Below are positions 45,831 through 55,829 of a stretch of DNA of 64,000 nucleotides, piece by piece. Each line of letters opens with the position of its first letter. The stretch's first letter is position 1. Source of the DNA: Alphaproteobacteria bacterium (GTDB lineage Bacteria; Pseudomonadota; Alphaproteobacteria; Reyranellales; Reyranellaceae); assembly GCA_017308235.1 (NCBI GenBank), contig JAFKFL010000009.1, positions 372,001 to 436,000 on the forward strand, given 5' to 3'. Both the position numbers and the translations under genes were made by a program. The notes beneath the pieces are model-generated. The model saw only the letters and a program-made list of their open reading frames with translations. It searched no databases and was not told the DNA's origin.

Positions 45831-46691
45831 ATGGTTGTTTCCCGTCTTGCCCTGGCCGTGATCGGCGACGAAATCGGTCCGTCCCTGCCAGAGATGATCT
45901 CCTTTTGCACCGAGCATGGCGTCTCGCGCCTCGACATGCGCACGGTCGACGGCCGCAACCTCCTGGCCATGACGCTCGCGGAGGTCGCCGCCATTGCCGA
46001 CACGCTGAAGTCTGCCGGCCTCGAAGTACCGACCTTTGTGTCGCCGCTCCTGAAATGGCCGGCCCCGAACAAGACGTCCTCCAACGGCCGGGTCGATTTC
46101 GCCTTCGATCCCGCTCAATGTCCGGGACAGGACGTGCTGGCCCATGCCTTCGATATCGCCAACACACTCGGCGCCTCGCACATCAGGGCTTTCAGCCATC
46201 TGCGCTATCCCGGCTTCGCGCCGCGCGACCTCCATGACACGGTCGAGCGCCTGACGGCCATGGCCCGCGAACGCAATGTCACCATCGAGCTCGAGAACGA
46301 GCCGGTGTGCAACCTGGGCTCGACCGCCGAGCTGGCGCGCTTCTTCGAGACGCTGCCCGGCGGCGCTGGTCCCTTTCGGCCGCTGGTCGATATCGCCAAT
46401 AGCTACTCGATGGGCATGCCACCCGAGGCAGCCGACATCGCCAGCCTCGCGCCCAAGGTCGACATGATCCATCTCAAGGACCGAAACCTTGCGACCAAGC
46501 GCACCGTCCCCCTGGGTGACGGCGACGTTCCCTGGGCAAACGAGCTGGAGCGCCTGTTACGCGATGTCGAAGCGCCGGAGGTCATCGCCAGCATCGAGAC
46601 CCATTGTCCCCACGACGGCCGCAACGCGACGGCCCGGTCGGTGCAGGCCCTGCGTCGCCTCGCGGGCGAAATCGGCGTGGCGATGGTCTGA
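45831..46691 (+). CDS. Sugar phosphate isomerase/epimerase family (xylose isomerase-like TIM barrel)
   Basis: A 286-residue protein. Metal-site strands: [18 protein letters not shown] segment (VTIELENEP), [12 protein letters not shown], and [15 protein letters not shown], as in AP endonuclease family 2. Substrate unknown. Its start is divergent from the DUF853 gene, and the PNPOx-like gene follows after 22 bases, then phzF-like after four; the three may form a unit. Confidence 0.87.
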   Translation: MVVSRLALAVIGDEIGPSLPEMISFCTEHGVSRLDMRTVDGRNLLAMTLAEVAAIADTLKSAGLEVPTFVSPLLKWPAPNKTSSNGRVDFAFDPAQCPGQDVLAHAFDIANTLGASHIRAFSHLRYPGFAPRDLHDTVERLTAMARERNVTIELENEPVCNLGSTAELARFFETLPGGAGPFRPLVDIANSYSMGMPPEAADIASLAPKVDMIHLKDRNLATKRTVPLGDGDVPWANELERLLRDVEAPEVIASIETHCPHDGRNATARSVQALRRLAGEIGVAMV

Positions 46692-46713
46692 CATCGCGTA
46701 AAGAGTCCTCACT

Positions 46714-47352
46714 ATGAAAGACGCACCGAAGCATCGCATCCCCAAGGCGCTGGCCGACGAATTCGTGGCAAGCCAGAAGCAGGGCACGCTGGCTGCCTAT
46801 GCCGAGGGCGGGTTTCCGCGATTGTCGCTCCTGCCGTTCGTGAAGGACGGCGATCTCATCGAGATGCACTGCGTGCAGCTGGACCCGACCTTCCAGGCGC
46901 TCTGCCTCAATCCGCGCGTCACCTTCATGGTGTCCGACTATCTCGGGACCTATCCCAGCGACTGGGTCGATCCCAATGATGGTGGCCGCGGCTCGACGGT
47001 GTTTCGCGCCGTGAGCTTCGATTGCATCGCCGAGCACCATACCGATCCAGCCGTTGTCGCCGCCGGCCTCACGCGACTGCTGAGCGTCTATGAGCCCAAC
47101 GCTCCGCACGGCACGATCACCGATGGGGACGTCTATGGGGCGCGCCTGCGCCAGCTCGCGCTCCTCCGGCTAAAAGTCGTCGCGACGCAAGCCAAGTTCA
47201 AGATCGGGCCGCCTGGCGTCGACGAGACAAGCCGGCGAACGAACGTCGCGACCCAGTTCAGGAAGCGCGGCCAGCCGGGCGATATCGAAGCGGCGCGCTG
47301 GATCGACTACTACAACGAACTCCGCCGCACCGACGGAAGCTGGACGGTATAG
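46714..47352 (+). CDS. Pyridoxamine 5'-phosphate oxidase-like FMN-binding protein
   Basis: A 212-residue split-barrel protein. GFPRLSLLPFVKDGDLIEMHC and LCLNPRVTFMVSDYL match the FMN barrel, and RLRQLALLRLKVVATQAKFKIG the C-terminal helix/strand region. It may use FMN or F420 on an unknown substrate. Four bases separate it from the PhzF-like gene. Confidence 0.8.
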   Translation: MKDAPKHRIPKALADEFVASQKQGTLAAYAEGGFPRLSLLPFVKDGDLIEMHCVQLDPTFQALCLNPRVTFMVSDYLGTYPSDWVDPNDGGRGSTVFRAVSFDCIAEHHTDPAVVAAGLTRLLSVYEPNAPHGTITDGDVYGARLRQLALLRLKVVATQAKFKIGPPGVDETSRRTNVATQFRKRGQPGDIEAARWIDYYNELRRTDGSWTV

Positions 47353-47356
47353 AACG

Positions 47357-48229
47357 ATGCGCCGCTTTTCCTTTGTCACCGTCGACGTTTTCACCGAGCA
47401 CCGCTTCGGCGGCAATCCGCTTGCCGTTGTTCCCGACGCGCGAGGGCTCAGCGACCAGGAGATGCAGTCGCTGGCAGCCGAGTTCAATCTCAGCGAGACG
47501 ACATTCGTGCTGCCAGCCGAAGACCCGAAGAACTCTGCACGGGTGCGCATCTTCAATCGTAGGGCCGAGATGCCGTTCGCCGGCCATCCCAATGTCGGCA
47601 CCGGCTGGGTGCTGAACGAACTCGGCCGCGCGCCCGACGGCGTGCTGCGTTTCGAGGAACTGGCGGGCCTTGTCGAGGTTCGGATCGACGCCGGACGCGT
47701 GACCATCGCGGCGCCGCAGCCCCTGTCGCTGGGACCGGAAATGCCGGTCGACCTTTTGGCTGGCTGCGTCGGTCTCGAGGCGAAGGACATCGTCGTCGCG
47801 GCGCATCGGCCGATGCTGGCTTCGGTTGGCAACTCCTTTCTGGTCGCCGAGGTCGCGCCGTCGGCGCTGGCAAAGGCTGCGCCCGATATCACAAAGTTCC
47901 GCGCCGCCAACCAGATCTATACGGCGCTGGGCGCCAACCGGCTGCCGGTCTACCTCCATGCCCGCGACGGCGACGGTCTGCGGACCCGCATGTTCTCGCC
48001 GCTCTCCGGCACGCTTGAGGACGCAGCGACGGGAAGTGCCGCTACTCCACTCGCGGCCCTGCTGCTTTCGCTCACGTCGGACGCGGAACGTCACTACGAC
48101 ATCGTCCAGGGTGTCGAGATGGGCCGGCCGAGCCACCTGTTCGCCAAGGCGTGGCGCGCCAGCGACGGCATTCGCGCCAGCGTCGGCGGCGCCTGCGTGC
48201 CGGTCCTGCGCGGCGAGATCACGCTGTAG
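47357..48229 (+). CDS. PhzF family isomerase/epimerase
   Basis: A 290-residue protein of the diaminopimelate-epimerase-like fold. Seen: FVTVDVFTEHRFGGNPLAVVPDA with the N-terminal substrate loop, FNLSETTFVLPAE with the conserved glutamate, RIFNRRAEMPFAGHPNVGTGWVL, and EDAATGSAATPLAALLL. Most PhzF relatives have unknown substrates; no phenazine genes are present here. Confidence 0.93.
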   Translation: MRRFSFVTVDVFTEHRFGGNPLAVVPDARGLSDQEMQSLAAEFNLSETTFVLPAEDPKNSARVRIFNRRAEMPFAGHPNVGTGWVLNELGRAPDGVLRFEELAGLVEVRIDAGRVTIAAPQPLSLGPEMPVDLLAGCVGLEAKDIVVAAHRPMLASVGNSFLVAEVAPSALAKAAPDITKFRAANQIYTALGANRLPVYLHARDGDGLRTRMFSPLSGTLEDAATGSAATPLAALLLSLTSDAERHYDIVQGVEMGRPSHLFAKAWRASDGIRASVGGACVPVLRGEITL

Positions 48230-48238
48230 TCGGCAGAC

Positions 48239-48901
48239 CTAACCCCGCAGCGCCTTGATGTTCGCGGCGTACTTGTTGGCACCGCCCTGGAACACCGCCG
48301 TGCCGGCGACGAGGACGTCAGCGCCGGCCTTGACGCAGCGCCTTGCCGTCTCTGAATTGACGCCGCCGTCGACCTCGAGAGCGATCGATTTGCCCAGCGC
48401 ATCGATCGCCTTGCGCAGGCTTGCGATCTTCGCGAGCTGGCTGTCGATGAAGGCCTGACCGCCGAAGCCTGGATTGACGCTCATCACCAGGACAAGGTCG
48501 AGATCGCCCAGCACCGGCTCGACCATCGCCAGAGGCGTTGCAGGATTGAGCACGAGGCCCGCCTTCTTGCCGAAGCTCTTGATCAGCTGGATCGTGCGAT
48601 GGACGTGCGGACCCGCCTCGGGATGGAAGGAGATCACGTCAGCGCCTGCATCGACGTAAGCCGGGACCAGAGGATCGACCGGCGTGATCATGAGATGGAT
48701 GTCGAACGGCAGCGTGCTGTGCTTGCGCAGCGCCTTCACCACCATCGGCCCGACCGTGAGATTGGGCACGAAGTGGCCGTCCATCACATCGACATGGATC
48801 CAGTCGGCGCCGGCCCGGGTCACGGCTTCGACTTCAGGACCGAGGGCCGCGAAGTCGGCAGACAGGATCGAGGGCGCGATGCGGACGGGCTGCTGCGGCA
48901 T
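48239..48901 (-). CDS. rpe: Ribulose-phosphate 3-epimerase
   Basis: A 220-residue TIM-barrel enzyme that interconverts ribulose 5-phosphate and xylulose 5-phosphate. Motifs: [33 protein letters not shown], and [17 protein letters not shown] 48901 was chosen over the much longer open frame, which is antisense-style readthrough of pheA. It follows pheA after 8 bases. Confidence 0.97.
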   Translation of the reverse strand: MPQQPVRIAPSILSADFAALGPEVEAVTRAGADWIHVDVMDGHFVPNLTVGPMVVKALRKHSTLPFDIHLMITPVDPLVPAYVDAGADVISFHPEAGPHVHRTIQLIKSFGKKAGLVLNPATPLAMVEPVLGDLDLVLVMSVNPGFGGQAFIDSQLAKIASLRKAIDALGKSIALEVDGGVNSETARRCVKAGADVLVAGTAVFQGGANKYAANIKALRG

Positions 48902-48909
48902 GATCGACC

Positions 48910-49803
48910 TCAGGTCCCTGGACGTGTCGGCGCGTCCCAGCCCTTGCGCCGGAACGGATTGGTCGGGAAGGTGCCGAGCATCTTCAGCTCCTCGGAGAAG
49001 AAGCCCAGTTCCTCGAGGGCAAGCTTTAGCCCGCGTTGCTCGGGATGGCCCTCGACCTCGGCGTAGAACTGCGCCTGTTCGAAATGCGCCCCGGAAAGAT
49101 AGCTCTCCAGCTTCACGATATTGACGCCGTTGGTGGCAAAGCCGCCCAGCGCTTTGTAGAGCGCGGCCGGAACGCTTTTGACGCGAAACAGGAAGGCCGT
49201 CATGCACGGCACGGTCCGCCAGTCCGGCCGCGCCTCCTCGCGGCTGAAGACCAGCATGCGCGTCGTGTTGTGGTCGGCGTCCTCGATGTTGCGCGCCAGA
49301 ACCTTGAGCCCATAGATGCGGGCCGCCAGCGACGAGGCGATGGCACCGACCTGCTTGTCGCCGATCTCGGCGATCTCGCGCGCGGCTCCCGCCGTGTCGG
49401 CATGGACCATCGGCTGGATACGGTGCTTCTTCAGGAAGTTGCGGCATTGCGACAACGCCTGGACATGGCTCTTCGCGATCCTGACCGCCTTGAGCGGTAC
49501 GCCGGGAAGCGCCACCAGGCAGTGCTCGACGCGTTGAAAATGCTCGGCGACGATCTTGAGCCGGGTATGCGGCAAGAGGCTGTGCAGATCGGCGACGCGA
49601 CCGGCGATCGAATTCTCGACCGGGATCATCGCGAGCTCTGCCTTGCCGGACTGGACCATGGCCATGGCCGCTTCGAAGGTCGGACAGGGCAGCGTCGTCA
49701 TGTAGGGAAAGGCCGCCCGGCAGGCCATGTCCGAATTGGCGCCGGCCTCGCCCTGGAATGCGATCGTGTTGCCGGCCCTGCCGCCCGCCCTCGCCTTGGC
49801 CAT
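48910..49803 (-). CDS. pheA: Prephenate dehydratase
   Basis: A 297-residue enzyme converting prephenate to phenylpyruvate in phenylalanine synthesis. The catalytic domain has [38 protein letters not shown] and a Thr-rich [15 protein letters not shown] region. The C-terminal ACT domain ([26 protein letters not shown]) gives feedback by phenylalanine. No chorismate mutase domain is fused. rpe is downstream. Confidence 0.96.
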   Translation of the reverse strand: MAKARAGGRAGNTIAFQGEAGANSDMACRAAFPYMTTLPCPTFEAAMAMVQSGKAELAMIPVENSIAGRVADLHSLLPHTRLKIVAEHFQRVEHCLVALPGVPLKAVRIAKSHVQALSQCRNFLKKHRIQPMVHADTAGAAREIAEIGDKQVGAIASSLAARIYGLKVLARNIEDADHNTTRMLVFSREEARPDWRTVPCMTAFLFRVKSVPAALYKALGGFATNGVNIVKLESYLSGAHFEQAQFYAEVEGHPEQRGLKLALEELGFFSEELKMLGTFPTNPFRRKGWDAPTRPGT

Positions 49804-50038
49804 GTCTGATTTCTCCCCCGGTCTCTCGTTCGCCGGACCCGAACCGATTGCCCGTGCACCGTCGTTTCGCCCGCCGGATCACGCCCCGTCATCCTCGCCG
49901 CCGACGCCGAAAAACCGTGCTAAATCCGGCACTTGCGACGTTCCGCCGCGCGAGGGTGCCGCGTCGATCGGATACTACTGGCGGCGCTCGGGGCGTGCTA
50001 CAGCAACCTCCGAAGAATTTGCGCGGGCGAGATCGAGA

Positions 50039-50635
50039 ATGGCTAGTTTCAATACGGCAGCCGGTTGCTTCCTGGCTTCGGCGCTTTTTGCGATGGTGGT
50101 CGGCAAGGTGTCGAATGCCCTGGTGGATCCGCACCATCTGGAGAAGCCAGCCATCGCTGTCAGCGATGCCGAGCCGGAGCCCGCCGCCGGCGCCAAGCCC
50201 GCCGAAGTACCGCCGATCGCGCCGATGCTCGCCAAGGCCAACGCCGATCACGGCAAGCAGCTCTACACCAAGCTCTGCACCACCTGTCACACCGACGACA
50301 AGGGCGGCCCCAACAAGGTCGGGCCGAACCTGTGGGACATCGTCGGCCGCAAGAAAGGGAGCCACCCGGGCTTCAGCTATTCCTCGGGCGTGGAGGCCAA
50401 GGGCGGCGACTGGAGCTATGAGGACCTCAATCACTGGCTCCTCAAGCCCAGCGCGTTCATCAAGGGCACCAAGATGGCGTTCGTCGGCCTGCCGAAAGAA
50501 CAGGAGCGCGCCGACGTCATCGCCTACCTGCGGACGATGAACGACAGCCCGCCGCCGCTGCCCGACCCCAACGCCGCTCCCGCGCCCGAGAGCAAGCCGG
50601 AGAACAAGCCCGCGGCGCCGCCCGAGAAGAAGTAG
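50039..50635 (+). CDS. Membrane-anchored cytochrome c (CycM / cytochrome cy-like)
   Basis: A 198-residue protein. An uncleaved N-terminal helix (ASALFAMVVGKVSNALV) and a Pro/Ala-rich linker precede the haem domain. Haem binding: C80, C83 and H84 in CTTCH, with the axial methionine M146 in KGTKMAFVGL; GPNLWDIVGRKKGSHPGFSYS is typical of mitochondrial-type class I cytochromes. It should pass electrons from bc1 to an oxidase. The C-terminus is a proline-rich tail. ATG 50039 begins just past a 235-base gap that shows nothing else. Confidence 0.92.
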   Translation: MASFNTAAGCFLASALFAMVVGKVSNALVDPHHLEKPAIAVSDAEPEPAAGAKPAEVPPIAPMLAKANADHGKQLYTKLCTTCHTDDKGGPNKVGPNLWDIVGRKKGSHPGFSYSSGVEAKGGDWSYEDLNHWLLKPSAFIKGTKMAFVGLPKEQERADVIAYLRTMNDSPPPLPDPNAAPAPESKPENKPAAPPEKK

Positions 50636-50649
50636 ACAGGACGTCGCCG

Positions 50650-51429
50650 GTGGCCGGGTCGGTTCCCGCCGAGCTGGTCGCTCTGGCCCATCGCCTTGCC
50701 GACGCGGCGCGCCCGGTCGTGGCGCGCCATTTTCGTACACCCGTCGCGATCGACGACAAGAGCGACAAGACCCCTGTCACCATCGCCGATCGCGATGCCG
50801 AAGCGGCGATGCGATCGCTGCTCGCGCAGGCCGTGCCCGAGCACGGCGTGTTCGGCGAGGAGCATGGCGTCGAACGCGCAGATGCCGAATATGTCTGGGT
50901 GCTCGATCCGATCGATGGCACCAAGGCCTTCATCACCGGCCTGCCGATCTTCGGCACGCTGATCGCGCTCCTGCATCGCGGCAAGCCAGTGCTAGGCGTG
51001 ATCGACCAGCCGATCCTGGGCGAGCGCTGGCTGGGCGTCGCCGGGCAACCCTCGACCTTCAACGGCAAGCCGATCCGGGTGCGGGCCTGCCCGTCGCTCG
51101 ATCGTGCTTATATGTATTCGACGGCGCCGATCATGTTCCCGGGCGAGACCGAACAGCGTCATGAGACGGTCGCCAGGCAGGTGAAGCTCTTCCGCTGGGG
51201 CGGTGACTGCTACGCCTACGGCCTGCTCGCGTCGGGCCATGTCGATCTCGTGGTCGAGAATTCGATGAAGCTCTACGACTTCGCCGCCCTCGTGCCGGTG
51301 ATCACGGGTGCGGGCGGGCTGATCACCGACTGGCGTGGCCGCGAGCTCGACATGACCTCCGACGGCTCGGTGCTCGCCGCCGGTGATGCCGCTGTTCATC
51401 GCGCAGCGTCGCACATCCTCGCAGCCTAA
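50650..51429 (+). CDS. hisN: Histidinol-phosphatase, inositol-monophosphatase type
   Basis: A 259-residue metal-dependent phosphatase. Motifs: GEEHGVERA, VLDPIDGTKAFITGLP and WGGDCYAYGLLASGHVDLVVE. HisN is the histidinol-phosphate phosphatase of Alphaproteobacteria; hisB in the window lacks the phosphatase domain, which fits, although an inositol or other phosphate substrate remains possible. The start is GTG 50650. The stop interlocks with that of the GNAT gene. Confidence 0.87.
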   Translation: MAGSVPAELVALAHRLADAARPVVARHFRTPVAIDDKSDKTPVTIADRDAEAAMRSLLAQAVPEHGVFGEEHGVERADAEYVWVLDPIDGTKAFITGLPIFGTLIALLHRGKPVLGVIDQPILGERWLGVAGQPSTFNGKPIRVRACPSLDRAYMYSTAPIMFPGETEQRHETVARQVKLFRWGGDCYAYGLLASGHVDLVVENSMKLYDFAALVPVITGAGGLITDWRGRELDMTSDGSVLAAGDAAVHRAASHILAA

Positions 51430-51944
51430 GGCGGCAATCGAAGCCAGCCCGGACGATCGATGTCGAACCAGACCGAGTCGACGTCGCGATAGACGACATC
51501 CCTGCGGTAGACGAGGCCGAGCCGCTTCATCACCGCCTGCGATGCAAGATTGTCCGGTCGGGTGACGGCGAAGATCAGATCAAGCTCCCGTGTCCGGAAA
51601 CCGAAGTCGAGCGAGGCGCGGGCCGCTTCGGTGGCGAACCCGTTGCCCCAGGCGTCGGGGTGCAATGACCACAGTACTTCGGTTTCGCCGAATTCCGGCA
51701 CGTAGTTGAGGCCGGCATGACCGATCAACCCGCCGTCGCGAAAGATCGCCCACGGACCGTAGCCGCGATCTCGCCACGATTGCCGATAGCGTTCGATCGC
51801 AGCTCGCGCGGAATCGACCGGAGCGGCGGGCGCGAGCGACAGCCACTTGGCCACGTCCGGGTGATAGCGCATGGCGGCATAGGCCTCGGCGTCACCGGGC
51901 GCCAAGGGGCGAAGCGTCAGCCGCTCTGTCTTCAGCACGATCAT
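51426..51944 (-). CDS. GNAT family N-acetyltransferase (RimJ-like)
   Basis: A 172-residue acetyltransferase. The N-terminus TERLTLRPLAPGDAEAYAAMR and the acetyl-CoA region WGNGFATEAARASLDFGFR identify the RimJ/RimL-type subgroup; LASQAVMKRLGLVYRRD is the late conserved helix. Substrate unknown. It converges on hisN and shares overlapping stop codons with it. Confidence 0.92.
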   Translation of the reverse strand: MIVLKTERLTLRPLAPGDAEAYAAMRYHPDVAKWLSLAPAAPVDSARAAIERYRQSWRDRGYGPWAIFRDGGLIGHAGLNYVPEFGETEVLWSLHPDAWGNGFATEAARASLDFGFRTRELDLIFAVTRPDNLASQAVMKRLGLVYRRDVVYRDVDSVWFDIDRPGWLRLPP

Positions 51945-52020
51945 CTTTACAAAACTTTACACAGGGGAGACGGGCGCGAAACCGGCCGGCTCCATATCGG
52001 GCGTGCGGGGAACCCACCCG

Positions 52021-52509
52021 ATGGAGATGATGATGTCAAACCTCAACCTGAAGACGATGATGGCGGCCCTCCTGGCGGGCAGCCTCGCGATGACGGCGGG
52101 CGGGCTCGCCTACGCCAAGCCGAACGGCCAGGATTTCGATCCGGCGAAGTTCCAGCAGCGGATCGAGAAGCGCGTCGACCGGGCGCTGAAAGGCACCGAC
52201 GCGACCGACCAGCAGAAGAAGCAGATCGCCGACATCCTGTCGTCGAGCCTCAAGGACACCAAGCCGCTGCGCGACCAGCGCCTGGAGAACCGCAAGGCAA
52301 TGCAGGACGCGCTGCAGGCGCCGACCCTCGATCCGGCGAAGATCGAATCGCTTCGCGCCGAGCAGATGAGGATCACCGATGAAAGCTCCAAGCGCTTCAC
52401 CAAGGCGCTGACCGACGCCGGCAACGTGCTGACCCAGCAGCAGCGCCAGGCCTTCTTCAAGAACTGGAACAACCGAGACCACGAGCGGCATCACCGCGAC
52501 CGTGGATGA
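52021..52509 (+). CDS. Spy/CpxP-like periplasmic protein
   Basis: A 162-residue exported protein. After a signal peptide (MMAALLAGSLAMTAGGLAYA) the mature chain is helical and charged, with LTxxQ-type motifs (DATDQQKKQIADIL and LTQQQRQAFFKNW) and a His/Arg tail (DHERHHRDRG). CpxP/Spy chaperones sense envelope stress. Several ATGs are possible (52021, 52027, 52030, 52033); 52033 has GGAG six bases upstream. It precedes a two-component pair after 32 bases. Confidence 0.82.
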   Translation: MEMMMSNLNLKTMMAALLAGSLAMTAGGLAYAKPNGQDFDPAKFQQRIEKRVDRALKGTDATDQQKKQIADILSSSLKDTKPLRDQRLENRKAMQDALQAPTLDPAKIESLRAEQMRITDESSKRFTKALTDAGNVLTQQQRQAFFKNWNNRDHERHHRDRG

Positions 52510-52541
52510 CATCAGGGGCGACGCGGCCTGATACTGGGCGT

Positions 52542-53237
52542 ATGGCCGAGCGCATCCTGATGATCGACGACGATGACCGCCTCGCCGGGATGGTGTCCGA
52601 CTATCTCGGCGGGGCGGGCTTTCGTCTCACCCTCGCCGGCACCGCGCGCGACGGCGAGGGATGGCTGAAGCGCGAGAGCTTCGACGCGATCATCCTCGAC
52701 CTGATGCTGCCTGACGCCGACGGCCTAGACCTCTGCCGCCGCCTGCGCGCCACGAGCGACGTGCCGATCCTGATGCTGACGGCACGCGGCGAGCCGATGG
52801 ACCGGGTGGTCGGCCTCGAGATCGGCGCCGATGATTATCTCGCCAAGCCCTTCGAACCGCGCGAGCTGCAGGCCCGGCTGCGGGCGATCCTGCGCCGCAA
52901 GGGCAGCACCGCCGCCGCGTCCGACATCCTGCGCTTCGGCCGGCTCGAGATCGACCGCGGCGCGCGCGTGGCGCGGCTGGATGGCGAGGAGCGTTCTCTC
53001 ACCTCCTATCAGTTCGCGCTTCTGATCGCGCTTGCCGAGCGCGCCGGCCGCGTGCTTTCGCGCGATGCCCTGATGGACCTGACCAAGGGCGAGAAGCTCG
53101 AAGCGTTCGATCGCTCCGTCGATGTCCACATCTCGCGCATCCGCGCCGCCATCGAGGACGACCCCAAGAAGCCGCGCCGCATCCTGACCTTGCGCGGCGC
53201 CGGCTACGTCTTCGCCCGCGACCAGGACCGCAGCTAG
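52542..53237 (+). CDS. OmpR-family response regulator (CpxR-like)
   Basis: A 231-residue regulator. The receiver has D10/D11, phospho-acceptor D53 (AIILDLMLPDAD), and the conserved lysine in DDYLAKPFEPREL. The C-terminal winged helix includes LTSYQFALLIALAERAG and RSVDVHISRIRAAIED. The sensor kinase follows after 7 bases. ATG 52542 is preferred over an upstream start within the spacer. Confidence 0.95.
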   Translation: MAERILMIDDDDRLAGMVSDYLGGAGFRLTLAGTARDGEGWLKRESFDAIILDLMLPDADGLDLCRRLRATSDVPILMLTARGEPMDRVVGLEIGADDYLAKPFEPRELQARLRAILRRKGSTAAASDILRFGRLEIDRGARVARLDGEERSLTSYQFALLIALAERAGRVLSRDALMDLTKGEKLEAFDRSVDVHISRIRAAIEDDPKKPRRILTLRGAGYVFARDQDRS

Positions 53238-53244
53238 CCTTCCG

Positions 53245-54498
53245 ATGCAGCGCCTCTATATCAAGTTCTATCTCACGATCGTGGCGGTGCTGATCGTGTT
53301 CGTGGGCACCGCGGCGTTGTTGTGGCGCCTGGCGGAGGAGGACGCGCGCACGCCGCAGTATCTCGACGTTGCGGCCGAGCTCACGGGCGCACTGCTGCCC
53401 GATTCCGATGCCGCCCCCGCCGACGATCAGAAAGCCATCGACGCCCTGCACCGCAAGCTGCGCTTCGATCTTGCGCTCTATCGGCCCGACGGCACGATCC
53501 TGGCCACGGCAGGCCGTCCCCCGCCCCGCTTCGACGTACGCAAGGCGCGGCCTGGCTGGCGCCGCAGCCGTGAGGGGCCGAGCTTCACCTTGCAGCTTCC
53601 CGACGGTCGATGGCTGGTCGCGCGACAGGTGCGCGAGCGACCCAGCCTCACCTTCTGGATCACGGCATTCCTCGCGATCGTCGCGCTCGCCATCGCCGTT
53701 GGCGTTTATCCCGTCATCCGCGGCCTCGGCCGGCGCATCGAGCGGCTCAAGGCCGGCGTCGAGCAGCTGGGCACCGGCGATCTTGGCGCGCGCGTGAAGG
53801 TCGAGGGCCGCGATGAGATCGCAGCCCTAGCCGAAAGCTTCAATCGCTCGGCCGAGCGCATCGAAGGACTCGTCGAGGCCCACCGGCTGCTGCTCGCCAA
53901 CTGCAGTCATGAACTGCGCACGCCGCTCGCGCGGATCGGCGTGGCGGCCTCACTGCTGGGCGAGCAGGCCGATCCCAAGACGCGCGAATCGCTGAAACGA
54001 GACATTGCCGAACTCGACCAGCTGATCGACCAGATCCTGCTGACCAGCCGGCTCGAGGCCGTATCCGGTCTCGATCGCCGCGAGCCGATCGACCTCCTGG
54101 CGCTGGCGGCCGAGGAAGCGGCCCACTACGACATCGAGGCCGACGGCACGCCCGTGACGGTCGAGGGCGATCGCTTGCTGTTGCGCCGACTGGTGCGCAA
54201 TCTTTTAGAGAATGCGCGCCGCTATGCAGGCGACGGACCGATCGAGGTTTCGGTGACATTGGCCGCAGGCCGGGCCGTGCTCGAGGTGCGCGACCGCGGA
54301 CCGGGCGTGCCGCCGGACGAGCGTGAACGCATCTTCGAGCCCTTCTATCGCCTGGCCGCGGCGCGCGAGAGCGGCCACGGCAGCGGGCTCGGCCTTGCCT
54401 TGGTCCGCGAAATCGCACGCCGTCACGGGGGCGATGCGGTTTGCTTGGCGGCAGAAGGTAGCGGCAGCCGCTTTTGCGTCGACCTGCCGGCCGCCTAA
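53245..54498 (+). CDS. Sensor histidine kinase (CpxA-like)
   Basis: A 417-residue kinase. TM1 about 8-26, a periplasmic domain of about 105 residues, TM2 about 135-157, HAMP, then HisKA with H222 (ANCSHELRTPLARIG), and HATPase with N box NLLENARRYAGDG, G1 DRGPGVP and G2 GSGLGLALV. With the CpxP-like protein and the regulator it forms an envelope-stress triad. Confidence 0.95.
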   Translation: MQRLYIKFYLTIVAVLIVFVGTAALLWRLAEEDARTPQYLDVAAELTGALLPDSDAAPADDQKAIDALHRKLRFDLALYRPDGTILATAGRPPPRFDVRKARPGWRRSREGPSFTLQLPDGRWLVARQVRERPSLTFWITAFLAIVALAIAVGVYPVIRGLGRRIERLKAGVEQLGTGDLGARVKVEGRDEIAALAESFNRSAERIEGLVEAHRLLLANCSHELRTPLARIGVAASLLGEQADPKTRESLKRDIAELDQLIDQILLTSRLEAVSGLDRREPIDLLALAAEEAAHYDIEADGTPVTVEGDRLLLRRLVRNLLENARRYAGDGPIEVSVTLAAGRAVLEVRDRGPGVPPDERERIFEPFYRLAAARESGHGSGLGLALVREIARRHGGDAVCLAAEGSGSRFCVDLPAA

Positions 54499-54547
54499 GA
54501 TTAAGGGTGAATGGGCGTTCATTACGGCGCTCGCCGGAGGAGCAGCC

Positions 54548-55822
54548 ATGGATTTCGACATCCCTGCCGACATCGCGGCCTACTTGCACGAGCTCGACAC
54601 GTTCATCGAGCGAGAGATCCGGCCGCTCGAACGCGAGAACGACAATATCCGCTTCTTCGATCATCGCCGCGAGCATGCCCGCACCGACTGGGACAATGAC
54701 GGCCAGCCGCGGCACGAATGGGAAGAGCTTTTAGCCGAGATGCGCCGCCGCGCCGACAAGGCGGGCCACCTGCGCTTCGGCCTGCCGAAGGCGCTGGGCG
54801 GCAAGGACGGCTCCAATCTCGCCATGGCGATCATCCGCGAGCATCTGGCGCACAAGGGGCTCGGCCTGCACAACGACCTGCAGAACGAGAGCTCGATCGT
54901 CGGCAACTTCCCGGTGGCGCTGCTGCTGCACCGCTTTGGCACCAGCGAACAGAAATCGCGCTATCTCGATGGCATGTTCACCGGCAAGGAACGCATCGCC
55001 TTCGGTCTCACCGAACCCAACCATGGCTCCGATGCCACCTTCATGGAAACGACGGCGGTCAAGCAGGGCAGCGATTGGGTCCTGAACGGCATGAAGCGGT
55101 TCAACACCGGCATGCATACCGCGACCGTCGATCTCGTCTTCGCCCGCACCTCGGGCAAGGAAGGCGACGCGCGCGGCATCTCGGCCTTCCTGGTGCCGGT
55201 CACGTCGCCCGGCTTCAAGGTCGAGCACATGTGGTGGACCTTCAACATGCCGTCCGATCATGCCGAGGTCTCGCTCACCAATGTGAAGGTGCCTGGTTCG
55301 ACCATGCTGGGCGAGGAAGGCCGCGGCCTCGACGTGGCGCAGACCTTCGTGCACGAGAACCGTATCCGCCAGGCCGCCTCGAGTCTCGGCGCCGCGCAGT
55401 ACTGCATCGACATGTCGGTGGCCTACACCAAGAACCGCAAGGTGTTCGGCAAGCCGCTAGCCGCCAACCAGGCGATCCAGTTCCCGCTCGCCGAGCTGCA
55501 TACCGAGGCCGAGATGACGCGCGGCCTGGTGCGCAAGACCGCCTGGCATCTCGATCGCCAGCACCACATGCAGGTGAGCGAATGGGTGGCGATGTCCAAC
55601 TACCGCGCCAATCGCCTCGTTTGCGAAGCAGCCGATCGCGCGATCCAGGTCCATGGCGGCATCGGCTATTCGCGCCATACGCCGTTCGAGCACATCTATC
55701 GCCACCATCGCCGCTATCGCATCACCGAGGGCTCCGAGGAGATCCAGATTCGCCGCGTTGCAGGCGCGCTGTTCGGTTTCTGGGGCGCCCAGAAAGCGTC
55801 GACGGCCCCCAAGACTTCATGA
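54548..55822 (+). CDS. Acyl-CoA dehydrogenase family protein
   Basis: A 424-residue flavoenzyme. Segments: LTEPNHGSDATFMETTAVKQG (FAD/substrate), WTFNMPSDHAEVSLTNVKVPGS, and CEAADRAIQVHGGIGYSRHTPFEHIYRHHRRYRITEGSEE. Compared with short-chain enzymes the N-terminus is longer (RRMHEWEELLAEMRRR-type helix). Substrate unknown. ATG 54548 follows GGAGGAGCA; the earlier open frame overlaps the kinase gene. Confidence 0.92.
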   Translation: MDFDIPADIAAYLHELDTFIEREIRPLERENDNIRFFDHRREHARTDWDNDGQPRHEWEELLAEMRRRADKAGHLRFGLPKALGGKDGSNLAMAIIREHLAHKGLGLHNDLQNESSIVGNFPVALLLHRFGTSEQKSRYLDGMFTGKERIAFGLTEPNHGSDATFMETTAVKQGSDWVLNGMKRFNTGMHTATVDLVFARTSGKEGDARGISAFLVPVTSPGFKVEHMWWTFNMPSDHAEVSLTNVKVPGSTMLGEEGRGLDVAQTFVHENRIRQAASSLGAAQYCIDMSVAYTKNRKVFGKPLAANQAIQFPLAELHTEAEMTRGLVRKTAWHLDRQHHMQVSEWVAMSNYRANRLVCEAADRAIQVHGGIGYSRHTPFEHIYRHHRRYRITEGSEEIQIRRVAGALFGFWGAQKASTAPKTS

Positions 55823-55829
55823 ACGAACA

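Noticed and set aside
47357..48229. Phenazine biosynthesis locus
   Set aside because: Only a PhzF-family gene is present, a family used widely outside phenazine production; no other phz genes.
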